From Taklimakanibacter deserti (GTDB taxonomy: Bacteria > Pseudomonadota > Alphaproteobacteria > Rhizobiales > Aestuariivirgaceae): a DNA stretch of 64,000 bases. The DNA lies in the NCBI GenBank assembly GCA_003574785.1, contig QORU01000011.1, positions 124,001 through 188,000 of the forward strand, in the 5' to 3' direction. Numbering within the stretch: the first letter of the stretch is position 1; every line of letters begins with the position of its first letter. This document shows positions 52,640 through 61,937 of the stretch, piece after piece. The notes under the pieces were generated by a model, which made no database searches, was not told the DNA's origin, and worked only from the letters and a program-made list of their open reading frames with translations. A program made the position numbers and the translations under genes.

Positions 52640-53632
52640 TCAGGCGGCCTCGTTACGCTGGCGCAAATAGTCTTCCCAGGCGAGCGCGCTCTCGACGATG
52701 CGGTCGATATCCTGGTGCTTCGGCGTCCAGCCCATTTCCGCCTTGATCTTGTCGGAAGCGGCGACAATCGCCGCGGGATCCCCTGCCCGGCGCGGCGCCA
52801 TGCGCTTGTTCACCGGCTTCCCGGCCGCCTTTTCCACCGCCTTGATGATGTCGAGCACGCTGTAGCCCGTGCCATAGCCGCAATTATAGGGGCCGCTCTT
52901 GCCGCCATTGCGCAGATGCTTCAGCGCATCGAGATGCGCCTGGGCGAGATCGCTGACATGGATATAGTCGCGCAGGCACGTGCCGTCCGGCGTGTCATAG
53001 TCCGAGCCGAAGACGTCCATTTGCTGCCTTTCGCCGAGCACGGTCTGGCAGGCGACCTTGATGAGATGCGTGGCCTTGGGCGTCGACTGGCCGGTGCGGC
53101 CTTTGGGATCGGCGCCGGCGACGTTGAAGTAGCGCAAGGCCACATATTGCAGCCCGTAAGCCGCATGGCTGTCGCGCAGCATCCATTCGCTCATCAGCTT
53201 CGATGAGCCATAGGGCGAGATCGGATTGAGACCTGCGTCTTCCTCGACCGGCACCGATTGCGGATTGCCATAGACGGCGGCGGTCGAGGAGAAGACGAAA
53301 CGCGGAACTTGCGCCTTCACCGCCGCGGCGATGAGACTGCGTGTCTTGACCGTATTGTTGAGATAGTAGCTCAAGGGGTCGGCGACCGATTCCGGCACGA
53401 CGATGGAGCCGGCGAAATGGATGATGGCGTCGAATTTGTGATCCTTGGTCAGCTGGCCGAGCAGCGCTTCATCGCCGATATCGCCTTCGACCAAGCGGGC
53501 TTGCGGCGCGATCGCCCACCAGAAGCCGGTCGACAGATTGTCGAGGACGACCACTTCCTCGCCGGCATCGGCGAGCGCATAGACCATGTGGCTGCCTATA
53601 TAGCCAGCACCCCCGGTCACCAGAACCGCCAT
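52640..53632 (-). CDS. galE: UDP-glucose 4-epimerase
   Basis: The 330-residue extended SDR has the NAD motif VTGGAGYIGSHMVYALADAG, catalytic Ser in VFSSTAAVYGNP, and Tyr/Lys in NPISPYGSSKLMSEW. The GalE-specific LRYFNVAGADP and C-terminal GWTPKHQDIDRIVESALAWE are present. It interconverts UDP-glucose and UDP-galactose for surface polysaccharides. AAGGAG precedes the ATG. It diverges from galU, whose product makes its substrate. Confidence 0.95.
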   Translation of the reverse strand: MAVLVTGGAGYIGSHMVYALADAGEEVVVLDNLSTGFWWAIAPQARLVEGDIGDEALLGQLTKDHKFDAIIHFAGSIVVPESVADPLSYYLNNTVKTRSLIAAAVKAQVPRFVFSSTAAVYGNPQSVPVEEDAGLNPISPYGSSKLMSEWMLRDSHAAYGLQYVALRYFNVAGADPKGRTGQSTPKATHLIKVACQTVLGERQQMDVFGSDYDTPDGTCLRDYIHVSDLAQAHLDALKHLRNGGKSGPYNCGYGTGYSVLDIIKAVEKAAGKPVNKRMAPRRAGDPAAIVAASDKIKAEMGWTPKHQDIDRIVESALAWEDYLRQRNEAA

Positions 53633-53760
53633 GCCGCTTCTCCTTCACGAACACACACCAGAAATATTCCCTGTCTTCACGATTTAACCCAAATTGGCGC
53701 AAGAATGCGTCAGGCCTTCGGGTCGGCACGAAAACGAGCTCAATAAGGAGTAACACACAA

Positions 53761-54654
53761 ATGCAGCGCCGCATCAAGAAAGCAGTTTTCCCCGTCGCGG
53801 GCCTCGGGACACGGTTCCTTCCGGCGACCAAGGCTGTCCCTAAGGAAATGCTGACCATCGTCGACAAGCCGGTCATCCAGATCGTCGTCGATGAGGCGCG
53901 CGAGGCCGGCATCGAGCATTTCGTCTTCGTCACCGGGCGCAACAAGAGCGTCATCGAGGATCATTTCGACAAGCAATATGAGCTCGAGGCGACGCTGCGT
54001 CAGCGCAACAAGACGCCTGAGCTCGAGCTCCTGCAGAAATCGCTGCCGCGACCCGGCGAGACGAGCTTCACCCGCCAGCAGGAACCTTTGGGGCTGGGCC
54101 ATGCCGTCTGGTGCGCCCGCGACATCGTCGGCGACGAGCCCTTCGCCCTCCTTCTTCCCGACATGCTGATCCACGCCAAGCCCGGATGCCTGCGCCAGAT
54201 GGTCGATGTCTATGAGGCGCAAGGCGGCGGCAATGTCATCGCGGTCGAGGAAGTACCGTGGGAGCATGTGCACCGCTATGGCGTGGTGAAGCCCGGCGCC
54301 TGGTCGGGCCGCGCCTTCACCATCGAATCCATGGTCGAGAAGCCGAAGCGCGAGGCCGCACCATCCAATCTCATTATCTCCGGCCGCTACATCCTGCAGC
54401 CCGAGATCTTCGCCGAGATCGAGAAGCAGGAGCCGGGTGCGGGCGGCGAGATCCAGATCACCGATGCGATGATCCGCCTGCAGGCGCGGCAGAAATTCTC
54501 CGGCCTCAAATTCACCGGCCGCACCTATGATTGCGGCGACAAGGTCGGCTTCCTCACCGCCAATGTCGCCTATGGTCTCGAGCGCCACGACCTGTCGCTC
54601 CCCTTCAAGCGCGAGCTCAAGCGCATCATCGATGAAGCGGGCGGGCTTGGCTGA
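53761..54654 (+). CDS. galU: UTP-glucose-1-phosphate uridylyltransferase
   Basis: The 297-residue nucleotidyltransferase starts with the UTP-binding motif VAGLGTRFLPATKAVPKEM and continues with VTGRNKSVIEDHFD, EPLGLGHAVWCARDIVGDEP, LLPDMLI and the VEKPKREAAPSNLIISGRYI loop. All are typical of GalU/ExoN. It makes UDP-glucose. AAGGAG lies 8-13 nt before the ATG. It is divergent from galE with 128 bp between starts. Confidence 0.95.
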   Translation: MQRRIKKAVFPVAGLGTRFLPATKAVPKEMLTIVDKPVIQIVVDEAREAGIEHFVFVTGRNKSVIEDHFDKQYELEATLRQRNKTPELELLQKSLPRPGETSFTRQQEPLGLGHAVWCARDIVGDEPFALLLPDMLIHAKPGCLRQMVDVYEAQGGGNVIAVEEVPWEHVHRYGVVKPGAWSGRAFTIESMVEKPKREAAPSNLIISGRYILQPEIFAEIEKQEPGAGGEIQITDAMIRLQARQKFSGLKFTGRTYDCGDKVGFLTANVAYGLERHDLSLPFKRELKRIIDEAGGLG

Positions 54655-54678
54655 CGCTGGCGTCGGCACCTGGAAATA

Positions 54679-54716
54679 TTCCCCCTCTCCCATTGCTGCG
54701 CAACGGAGAGGGGGAA
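54679..54716. terminator. Bidirectional hairpin between galU and the outer-membrane protein gene
   Basis: TTCCCCCTCTCC and GGAGAGGGGGAA form a perfect 12-bp stem, with a further TTGC/GCAA pairing in the loop, in the 95-bp convergent gap. The arms resemble those of the element at 42924-42952. Confidence 0.55.
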
Positions 54717-54749
54717 TGCTAGGCGAGATCTTCAACTCTGCTTGCAATT

Positions 54750-56135
54750 TTATCGCCTGATTTCAATCCCGGCGGTGAGGCGGTTCTCGTAGTAGTCGGA
54801 GTTGGGTTCGCTGTTATCGTTGTAGAGGAAGTCGTAATCGAGGGTCCAGGCGATCCAGCGGTTCATCCGCCACAGCACGCCCAAGTTGCTGCGCAGCTTC
54901 AGCTCGGTTTCATCCGTGCCCTGAACATCTTCGTAGGAGAGGCCGACGCGGCCATGGAGTGTCAGATAGTCGCGCAAATCATGGCTGATGCCGAGATAGG
55001 CGTCATAGTTGCGGGCGCCGCTCGAGTCGGCGGTCGCCGTTTCGTCGAGACCGGTGCCGAGCGTCAGATCGAGCGTCGTCAGCTCGGTGGGCCGCCAGAT
55101 GACTTGCCCCGTCAGGCCGAATACGTCGAGCGTCTCCAGCCGATCATCGGCATAGTCGCGCCACAGATAGGTGAGCGCCAATTCACCCGACCATATGGGT
55201 GACGGTTCGAAGGCAACGCCGACCGCGACGCGATAGCCGTCGGAATCGCGGTCGAAGCCGTTGCGGTCGGGCACCTCGAAATGGAACCGCGGCATATAGC
55301 CCGCTTCCACGAAAGGCTGCAGCGCAGGCGAGGCTTCATAGCCGACCCGCAGCACCGCCTGGGGCTGGACATAGTCGCGATCCCCGTTCTCTTCCTTGCC
55401 GCCGCCCGCCAGCTCGACGTCGCCGTAATATTGCCAGTCGGCGCCGGCCAGCAGGGTTGCCGAAATGCGCCCATAGCGATGCCGCAAGGCGGCATTGGCG
55501 CCGAAGGACTGGTCGGTGCGAATGCCGACGGGCGTGTCGGGCACCTCGCTGTCCGAGCCATTGTCCTCCGACAGAGCATAGAAGGCATCGAGGGTGAGCG
55601 TGGTCGAGCGCAGGACATCGAGCCGCAATCTGGCATTGGCATCGATGTCCTTGGAATCGTTCTCGCTCTGGTCGTCGTAATAGATGAGATCGCCGGCCCC
55701 TTGGATGGCGAGCTCGTGCCGGACCCAGTCGCTGACGATCCTGAGCGACGGCCTGAACCTCGCGCCGACGTCGCCTTTTGGATCGTCCGTGTCGAGGCCC
55801 GGATTGTCCGAGACGATGACCCCGGCGCGCATGACGGGAAAAATGGTGAGCCCGCCGGCCTGGATGCCGAGCGCGTCATAGGGGTCGACGTCGGAATAGC
55901 GTTTTTTGGGCGGCGGCGGTGGCGGCTCGACGATGGGATTGACCTCGAGCGTCGTCGGCCGCGCGGCGACCACGATCGGCTGGGCTTCCTGGTTCGCCTC
56001 TTCGATGCCGGTGTCCTGGGCCGCTTCCGGAACGTCAAGGCCGGTCCTCAGGCCGATATCTTCCTGCGCCCCGACCTCACCGCTCAGGAGGAATGCCGCC
56101 GCGATGCCGCAATATATGAAACGCTGGCGGACCAT
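54750..56135 (-). CDS. Outer-membrane beta-barrel protein
   Basis: The 461-residue protein has a signal peptide (MVRQRFIYCGIAAAFLLSGE), a Pro-rich segment (VEPPPPPPKKR, about residues 69-79), and then a long series of alternating hydrophobic/polar strands typical of a 12-14-strand barrel. It ends with ENRLTAGIEIRR; the last residue is not the usual Phe. It resembles the outer-membrane beta-barrel family found next to exopolysaccharide genes. A role in surface polysaccharide export is suggested only by galE/galU nearby. Confidence 0.78.
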   Translation of the reverse strand: MVRQRFIYCGIAAAFLLSGEVGAQEDIGLRTGLDVPEAAQDTGIEEANQEAQPIVVAARPTTLEVNPIVEPPPPPPKKRYSDVDPYDALGIQAGGLTIFPVMRAGVIVSDNPGLDTDDPKGDVGARFRPSLRIVSDWVRHELAIQGAGDLIYYDDQSENDSKDIDANARLRLDVLRSTTLTLDAFYALSEDNGSDSEVPDTPVGIRTDQSFGANAALRHRYGRISATLLAGADWQYYGDVELAGGGKEENGDRDYVQPQAVLRVGYEASPALQPFVEAGYMPRFHFEVPDRNGFDRDSDGYRVAVGVAFEPSPIWSGELALTYLWRDYADDRLETLDVFGLTGQVIWRPTELTTLDLTLGTGLDETATADSSGARNYDAYLGISHDLRDYLTLHGRVGLSYEDVQGTDETELKLRSNLGVLWRMNRWIAWTLDYDFLYNDNSEPNSDYYENRLTAGIEIRR

Positions 56136-56255
56136 CCACTAACCCCGTTCTCTCCAGAACTTAACGAAAACATGGTTAATGGGCGGTTGACGGGTCCTGG
56201 CCGGCGGCCGATAGGCTCTTTCACTGAGGCATCGGAATGAGCTAGGTGAGGGGCC

Positions 56256-57257
56256 ATGGCAAAGATCATCGAAGTCGACACCGAGGGCCTGCGGGCCTGG
56301 ATCGCCTCGGCGAAGCGCACCCTCACCACCGAGAACGAGGCCCTGGCCAAGCTCATCGCGGCGCTCGACGGCCCGCTCGGCATCGCCTTTGGCGAAGCGG
56401 TCCGCCTGATCAAGGGGGCGAGCGGGCGGGTGGTGGTCACCGGCATGGGCAAGAGCGGCCATATCGGCCGCAAGATCGCAGCGACCCTCGCCTCGACCGG
56501 GACCCAGGCCTTCTTCGTCCATCCCGCCGAAGCCGGCCATGGCGATCTCGGCATGATCGGGCGCGACGACGTCATCATCATGATCTCCAATTCCGGCGAG
56601 ACGGCAGAGCTGCGCGCCATACTCGACTATGCCAAGCGCTTCGACGTGAAGATCATTGGCCTCACCAGCCGCGCCGAAAGCACCCTCAGCACCCTTTCCG
56701 ACGTGTCGCTCTGCCTGCCCGATGCACGCGAGGCCTGCCCGATCGGCATGGCGCCGACGACATCGACCTTGCTGCAGCTCGCCATGGGCGATGCGCTCGC
56801 CTTGGCTCTGCTCGAGGACAGGGGCTTCAACGCGGCGCAGTTCAAGACCTTCCATCCGGGCGGCCTCCTCGGTGCCGCCCTCACCCATGTGCGCGAGATC
56901 ATGCACAAGGCGCCGCGGCTGCCGATCGTCGCGCCGGCGACGCCCATGGCCGAAGCATTGGTGATCATGACCCAGAAGAGCCTCGGCTGCCTGGGCGTCG
57001 TCGATGACGCCGGCAAGCTTATCGGCATACTGACCGATGGCGACTTGCGCCGGCATATGTCGCGCGACCTCATCGACCTGATGATCGCCGATGTCATGAC
57101 CTCGACGCCGCGCACCATCACGTCCGACATGCTGGCCTCGGAAGCGCTCGAACACCTGAATTCCTCGAAGATCACCGCTCTGTTCGTGGTCGATGACGAG
57201 AACCGGCCGATCGGCCTCGTCCACGTCCACGACCTGCTGCGGCAGGGCGTTAAGTGA
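56256..57257 (+). CDS. kdsD: Arabinose-5-phosphate isomerase (KdsD/KpsF/GutQ family)
   Basis: The 333-residue protein has an N-terminal SIS domain (VVVTGMGKSGHIGRKIAATL, STGTQAFFVHPAEAGHGDLG, IMISNSGETAELRAIL) and two C-terminal CBS domains (MTQKSLGCLGVVDDAGKLIG and ITALFVVDDENRPIGLVHVH). It converts ribulose-5-phosphate to arabinose-5-phosphate, the first step of Kdo synthesis for LPS. GAGGGG precedes the ATG. It is divergent from the outer-membrane protein gene. Confidence 0.95.
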   Translation: MAKIIEVDTEGLRAWIASAKRTLTTENEALAKLIAALDGPLGIAFGEAVRLIKGASGRVVVTGMGKSGHIGRKIAATLASTGTQAFFVHPAEAGHGDLGMIGRDDVIIMISNSGETAELRAILDYAKRFDVKIIGLTSRAESTLSTLSDVSLCLPDAREACPIGMAPTTSTLLQLAMGDALALALLEDRGFNAAQFKTFHPGGLLGAALTHVREIMHKAPRLPIVAPATPMAEALVIMTQKSLGCLGVVDDAGKLIGILTDGDLRRHMSRDLIDLMIADVMTSTPRTITSDMLASEALEHLNSSKITALFVVDDENRPIGLVHVHDLLRQGVK

Positions 57258-57299
57258 CTCCTCGCCCTCGTAGGCGTTAAGTTAACCGTGCACGCCAAA

Positions 57300-57334
57300 T
57301 CTCCCTCCACCGCGCGAAGCGCGGCGGAGGGAGA
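57300..57334. terminator. Bidirectional hairpin between kdsD and nfeD
   Basis: TCTCCCTCC-A-CCGCGC pairs with GCGCGG-C-GGAGGGAGA around GAA, a 15-bp paired stem with one A/C mismatch, in the convergent gap. No T-tract follows. Confidence 0.55.
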
Positions 57335-57356
57335 CGCGTACATGTGGAGCAGCCGA

Positions 57357-57806
57357 TTAAGCGGGCTTGCTCGCCGGCTCGACGACGAGCCGCGTTCCAT
57401 CGACGCTCTTGACCTTGACCCATTCGCCCTTGTCGCGATCGGATCCCGTCACCACCCACAGCGTGTCGTCGATCCTGACTTTGCCGCGCCCGTCCACGAT
57501 CGGCTCGTGCAGCACATAGGAGTGCCCGACAAAGTCATACATGCGCTGGTTGAGGTTCGTGGCCTCGCCTTCCGGGAATTTCACCCGCGGCCGGACGAAC
57601 AGGACGAAAAGCGCCGAGAGCACGGCGAAAAACGCGATCTCGATCTGCCAGGAAAGATCGGCGAAGAGGTCGATGACGCCGATCACCGCCGCGGCGAGCC
57701 CCAGCCACATGAAGAACACGCCGGGCAGCATCAGCTCGATGAGGAGCAGGATGCCGGCGATCACCCACCAGGTCCAGCCGCCGAGAAAGGGAAGGAACTG
57801 CTGCAT
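57357..57806 (-). CDS. NfeD family membrane protein
   Basis: The 149-residue protein has an N-terminal hydrophobic region with about three TM helices (WWVIAGILLLIELMLPGVFF, AAAVIGVIDLFADLS, AFFAVLSALFVLFVRP) and a C-terminal OB-fold NfeD domain (MYDFVGHSYVLHEPIVDGRG, WVKVKSVDGTRLVVEP). NfeD proteins work with SPFH proteins in membrane quality control. It lies 18 bp after the qmcA-like gene, the usual partnership. Confidence 0.92.
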   Translation of the reverse strand: MQQFLPFLGGWTWWVIAGILLLIELMLPGVFFMWLGLAAAVIGVIDLFADLSWQIEIAFFAVLSALFVLFVRPRVKFPEGEATNLNQRMYDFVGHSYVLHEPIVDGRGKVRIDDTLWVVTGSDRDKGEWVKVKSVDGTRLVVEPASKPA

Positions 57807-57824
57807 CAGCCGTCTCTTGGAGGC

Positions 57825-58850
57825 TCAGGGCTTGTGCGGGACCGCGGGGACACTGCTGCTGGCGCTACCGCTGCTGCTGCTACTGCTGCTCGACTTGCGC
57901 TTGGGCGTGTGTGCCGCCGTCTGGTCGGAGGGACCGCCGCCAAAAGTCTCGCGCGCGATCTCGGCGATGCCGGTCAAGGAGCCCATCAGCGATGACGCCT
58001 CGAGAGGCAGCATCAGCACCTTCTGGTTGGGCGCGGTCGCCAGCGCCTCGAGCGCCTTCACGTAGTTGTTGGCGACGAAATAGTTGATCGCCTGGATGTT
58101 GCCGCCGGCAATGGCCTCGCTCACCATGAGCGTCGCCTTGGCCTCGGCTTCGGCGGCGCGCTCGCGGGCTTCCGCATCGCGGAAAGCGGCTTCGCGGCGG
58201 CCTTCGGCCTCGAGCACCACCGACTGCTTCTCGCCCTCGGCGCGCAGGATCTGCGACTGCCGCTGGCCTTCCGCTTCGAGCACCGAGGCGCGCTTGTCAC
58301 GCTCGGCCTTCATCTGCCGCGCCATCGCTTCGACGAGATCGCGCGGCGGGCTGATGTCCTTGATCTCGATGCGGTTCATCTTGATGCCCCAGGGCGATGC
58401 CGCCTGATCGACGACCCCGAGGAGGCGGTGATTGATCTCGTCGCGTTGCGACAGGAGGCTGTCGAGATCCATCGAGCCCATCACGGTGCGGACATTCGTC
58501 ATCACCAGATTGAGGATGGCATTTTCGAGATTCTGCACCTCATAGGCGGCCTTGGCCGCCTCGATGACCTGGAAGAAGGCGACACCGTCGACCTTCACCA
58601 TGGCATTGTCGCGGGTGATGACTTCCTGGCTCGGCACGTCGAGGACGCGCTCCATCATGCTGAGCTTGTGGCCGACCCGGTCGAAGAAGGGCACGATGAT
58701 TCCCAAACCCGGTGGCAGCGTGCGGACATAGCGGCCGAAACGCTCGACCGTGTAGTTCGAGCCTTGCGGAACCATCCGGATCGAGCGCAAGAGACCGAAC
58801 AGGACCACGGCCAGCAGAATGATGACCGCTATACCAGCGCCTTCGAACAT
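57825..58850 (-). CDS. SPFH/band 7 membrane protein (paraslipin/QmcA type)
   Basis: The 341-residue protein has one N-terminal TM helix (GIAVIILLAVVLFGLL), the SPFH domain (RMVPQGSNYTVERFGRYVRT, PSQEVITRDNAMVKVDGVAF) and an Ala/Glu-rich coiled coil (MKAERDKRASVLEAEGQRQS). The C-terminal tail is odd, with a run of about ten serines followed by GSASSSVPAVPHKP, encoded by repetitive codons. Family members form large ring assemblies that recruit proteases. It is paired with nfeD downstream. Confidence 0.93.
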   Translation of the reverse strand: MFEGAGIAVIILLAVVLFGLLRSIRMVPQGSNYTVERFGRYVRTLPPGLGIIVPFFDRVGHKLSMMERVLDVPSQEVITRDNAMVKVDGVAFFQVIEAAKAAYEVQNLENAILNLVMTNVRTVMGSMDLDSLLSQRDEINHRLLGVVDQAASPWGIKMNRIEIKDISPPRDLVEAMARQMKAERDKRASVLEAEGQRQSQILRAEGEKQSVVLEAEGRREAAFRDAEARERAAEAEAKATLMVSEAIAGGNIQAINYFVANNYVKALEALATAPNQKVLMLPLEASSLMGSLTGIAEIARETFGGGPSDQTAAHTPKRKSSSSSSSSGSASSSVPAVPHKP

Positions 58851-58940
58851 AAGCCGTCTCCAAACCTCAAATTAGGAAAGTAGTCAAGCGCCCTCTCTGG
58901 GGAGCTACCATAGGGGCACGTTGATGAATCGCAAGCCCTT

Positions 58941-59963
58941 TCATAGCCACCCGGCCAGTTCCTGGCGAATTAACAATGCCATCATGGTAATGGCGACGTC
59001 CGAATCGTTAAGACACGGCACAGCCGAAAAGTTTATTCCGCCATTTTCACGAAATGTCTCGGCGAGGCCGATGGCGACTTCCTCCAGCGTCTCGACGCAG
59101 TCGGCGGCGAAGCCCGGCATGACCATCACCAGATGGCGCACGCCCTGGCCGGGCAGGCTCGCCACCGTGTCCTGGGCATAGGGCTTGAGCCATTCGGCGC
59201 GTCCGAAGCGCGATTGGAAGACGAGCCTGAGCTTGGTCTCCGAAAGATCGAGCTTCGCGCGCAACAGCCGGGTGGTTTCCTGGCAATGGCGATAATAGGG
59301 ATCGCCGGCCGCGACATAGCTTTCCGGCAGGCCATGATAGGAGGCGAGGATGACATCGGGCACCCAGTCCAGCGTCGCCAGATGCGCATCGATACTCTCA
59401 GCCAGCGCATCGATATGGACGGGCTCGCCATAATAGGGCGGGACGAATCGCAAGGCCGGCTGCCAGCGTAAGTCCGCCATGGCCTCGAAGACCTTGTCCG
59501 CCACGGTTGCCGTCGTTGCGGCGCTGTATTGCGGATAGAGCGGGAAGATCAGGATGCGCTCGCAACCCTGCTCCTTGAGCGCCTTGAGACGTTCGCCGAC
59601 CGGTGGTGAGCCGTAGCGCATGCCCCAATCGAGGAGGATCGGTCCATCGCCGCGCAGCTCGGCTGCGAGCTTCTCCGCCTGGGCGCGGGTGATGGTCTTG
59701 AGCGGCGATTCGTCCAGCTCGCGGTTCCAGATCTTCTCATAGGCATGGCCGCTGCGTTTCGGCCGCGTCGTCAGGATGATGCCGTTGAGAATGAACCACC
59801 ACAGGAGCCGGTTGGTCTCGACGACTCTGGGATCGGAAAGGAACTCCTTCAGGTAGCGGCGCATCGGCCAGTAGGACGTCGCTTCCGGCGTTCCCAGATT
59901 GACGATGAGGACGCCGATGCGGCCCTTGACCTTAGGATCGCCGCTCTCTGCGAGGTTCAGCAT
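58941..59963 (-). CDS. hemH: Ferrochelatase
   Basis: The 340-residue protein has IGVLIVNLGTPEATSYWPMR, the porphyrin/metal segment DVILASYHGLPESYVAAGDP with the conserved His, VFQSRFGRAEWLKPY and MPGFAADCVETLEEVA with the conserved Glu residues. It inserts Fe(II) into protoporphyrin IX at the inner membrane. Length matches alphaproteobacterial HemH. It is divergent from the histidine kinase gene. Confidence 0.96.
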   Translation of the reverse strand: MLNLAESGDPKVKGRIGVLIVNLGTPEATSYWPMRRYLKEFLSDPRVVETNRLLWWFILNGIILTTRPKRSGHAYEKIWNRELDESPLKTITRAQAEKLAAELRGDGPILLDWGMRYGSPPVGERLKALKEQGCERILIFPLYPQYSAATTATVADKVFEAMADLRWQPALRFVPPYYGEPVHIDALAESIDAHLATLDWVPDVILASYHGLPESYVAAGDPYYRHCQETTRLLRAKLDLSETKLRLVFQSRFGRAEWLKPYAQDTVASLPGQGVRHLVMVMPGFAADCVETLEEVAIGLAETFRENGGINFSAVPCLNDSDVAITMMALLIRQELAGWL

Positions 59964-60082
59964 GATGGACTTTGCAGTACCGGATTGTTAACCAAAGCGG
60001 AAGAACCGGCGACACCTTAACGCAACCCCAAGCCGCCCCCAGATATGAGACGAGCAGGGCTATAGGAACGGGCCGGAACATC

Positions 60083-61915
60083 ATGCCGACGCTGAGCGAT
60101 GGGCCTCTCGGGCAATGGGGAAGGCGCTCCTTGAGCGAGCCTCACCAGGCCTCCGGCCCGTTCGCCCATGACCTCGGCTCCCGGCTCAAATTCGACACCG
60201 GCAGGTTCCGCGCCGAGCAGCTCGCTCCCCTCGCCCAGTTCCGCCCCTATGTGATGGGCGCCAATATCCTCGCGGTCCTGGTCATCCTGTGGTTCGGCTC
60301 GGGATCGGTGAACGATCCCTGGCTCACGGCCTGGACCGTGGCCCAGGCGGCATTGACCGTGGCGGTCCTGCGCGCCTGGTCGAAAAGCCGCAACTTCCTC
60401 ACCAATACCCGCCGCACCATCGGGCTCATCGAGGCGGCGAGCCTCGCTTTCGCCGTCCTGTGGGCCTTTCCTCCGCTGCAGCTCTTCCCCCATGCCGCAC
60501 GGGAAATGCAGCATGTCATCACCGCGATCTCCTTCATCGCCTCGGTGACCGGCGCTTTCGCGCTCACCCGGCTGCCTTCCGCATCGATCGCCTTCACCGC
60601 CGTGGTGTCGGGCGCCATCTTCATCAGCGAGATCCGCCACGGCGAGGACATCGACCTTATCCTGGGCTTCATCGCGGTCGCCATCGCCGTCCTGATGTCG
60701 CTGATGAGCCTGGCGCTCAACCGCACGCTCATCCGGCGCGCCGCCGACAATTACGAGATGAACCGGCAGAGCGAGTTCATCTCCCTGCTGCTCAAGGATT
60801 TCGAAAGCTGCTCCAGCGATCTTTTGTGGGAGACCGACGCCGAGGGCAAGCTCATCTACTTTTCCGACCGCCTGCCGATGCTGATCGGCACGGAAGCCGC
60901 ATCGCTCATCGGAAAGACCTTCCAGGAGGCGGTGGCGGCTCCCTCCGAAGCCGAGGGCTGGGACGACTTCCTCAAGCTTTCCGGCAATCGCGTGGCGATC
61001 GAAGCTTTGCGCCTCGAAGTTAAGCGCGGGACATCGAGCAGCGACTGGTGGATGGTGACGGCGCAGCCGCTCCAGGACCATACCGGAATTTTCCTGGGCT
61101 ATCGCGGCGTGATCCGCGACATCTCGCTCGAAAGACGGGCCCAGCTCGAGCTGATCAAGGCCAAGGAGGAAGCCGAGCACGCCTCCACCGCCAAGTCGCA
61201 GTTCCTTGCCATCACCAGCCACGAGCTCAAGACACCGCTCAACGCCATCGTCGGCTTTTCCGAAATGCTCGTCGCCCAGCGCGACGGTCCGCTGGGCAGC
61301 CCGGTCTATGCCGAATATGCCACGACCATCCTGCAGAGCAGCAGCCATCTGCGCAACATCATCGGCGACATTCTCGACGTCACGCGCATCGAGCGCGGCG
61401 CTCTGAGCCTGATCGAGCAGGACATGGACGCAGCCGAGATCTTCGAGATCGCTTATATGATGTGCCGCGAGCAGGCCAAGGCGGCCGACATCCCGCTCAC
61501 CATCGATCTCGATCGTTCGGCGGAAATCCAGGGCGACATCACCCGCATCCGCCAGGTGCTGATCAACCTGATCACCAATGCGATCAAATTCTCCATGCCC
61601 GGAAACCCCGTCCATCTCGAGATCGAGCGCTGCGCCAAGGATGGGCTCGCCTTCCTCATCAAGGATCACGGCATCGGCATAGACCCGAAAGACATCGAGC
61701 GGATCTTCGAGCCTTTCGAGCAAGGCGACACCGGCGCCGCCCGTCGCCATGGCGGCATTGGCCTCGGCCTTGCGATCGCCCGCCGGCTCGCGCGCCTCCA
61801 TGGCGGGGACGTAGCCTTGACGAGCACGCTGGGCGCGGGAACCACCGCGCGCTTCGCGCTGCCGCCCGAGCGCGTGAAATGGCCCAAAGCCACTGCGACC
61901 TCTGGCGCGGCTTGA
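60083..61915 (+). CDS. PAS-domain sensor histidine kinase with multi-TM N-terminus
   Basis: The 610-residue protein has about six TM helices (residues 55-220), a PAS domain (about 245-365: DLLWETDAEGKLIYFSDRLP, RGVIRDISLERRAQLELIK), the H-box AITSHELKTPLNAIVGFSEM (His380) and the HATPase domain (LINLITNAIKFSMPG, DHGIGIDPKDIERIFEPFEQ, GGIGLGLAIARRLARLHGG). The frame is open to TTG 59972, but ATG 60083 is used. No receiver domain or response regulator is adjacent, so its partner is elsewhere. Signal unknown. Confidence 0.92.
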   Translation: MPTLSDGPLGQWGRRSLSEPHQASGPFAHDLGSRLKFDTGRFRAEQLAPLAQFRPYVMGANILAVLVILWFGSGSVNDPWLTAWTVAQAALTVAVLRAWSKSRNFLTNTRRTIGLIEAASLAFAVLWAFPPLQLFPHAAREMQHVITAISFIASVTGAFALTRLPSASIAFTAVVSGAIFISEIRHGEDIDLILGFIAVAIAVLMSLMSLALNRTLIRRAADNYEMNRQSEFISLLLKDFESCSSDLLWETDAEGKLIYFSDRLPMLIGTEAASLIGKTFQEAVAAPSEAEGWDDFLKLSGNRVAIEALRLEVKRGTSSSDWWMVTAQPLQDHTGIFLGYRGVIRDISLERRAQLELIKAKEEAEHASTAKSQFLAITSHELKTPLNAIVGFSEMLVAQRDGPLGSPVYAEYATTILQSSSHLRNIIGDILDVTRIERGALSLIEQDMDAAEIFEIAYMMCREQAKAADIPLTIDLDRSAEIQGDITRIRQVLINLITNAIKFSMPGNPVHLEIERCAKDGLAFLIKDHGIGIDPKDIERIFEPFEQGDTGAARRHGGIGLGLAIARRLARLHGGDVALTSTLGAGTTARFALPPERVKWPKATATSGAA

Positions 61916-61937
61916 CTCTCTGTGTGATAGAGAGCGG

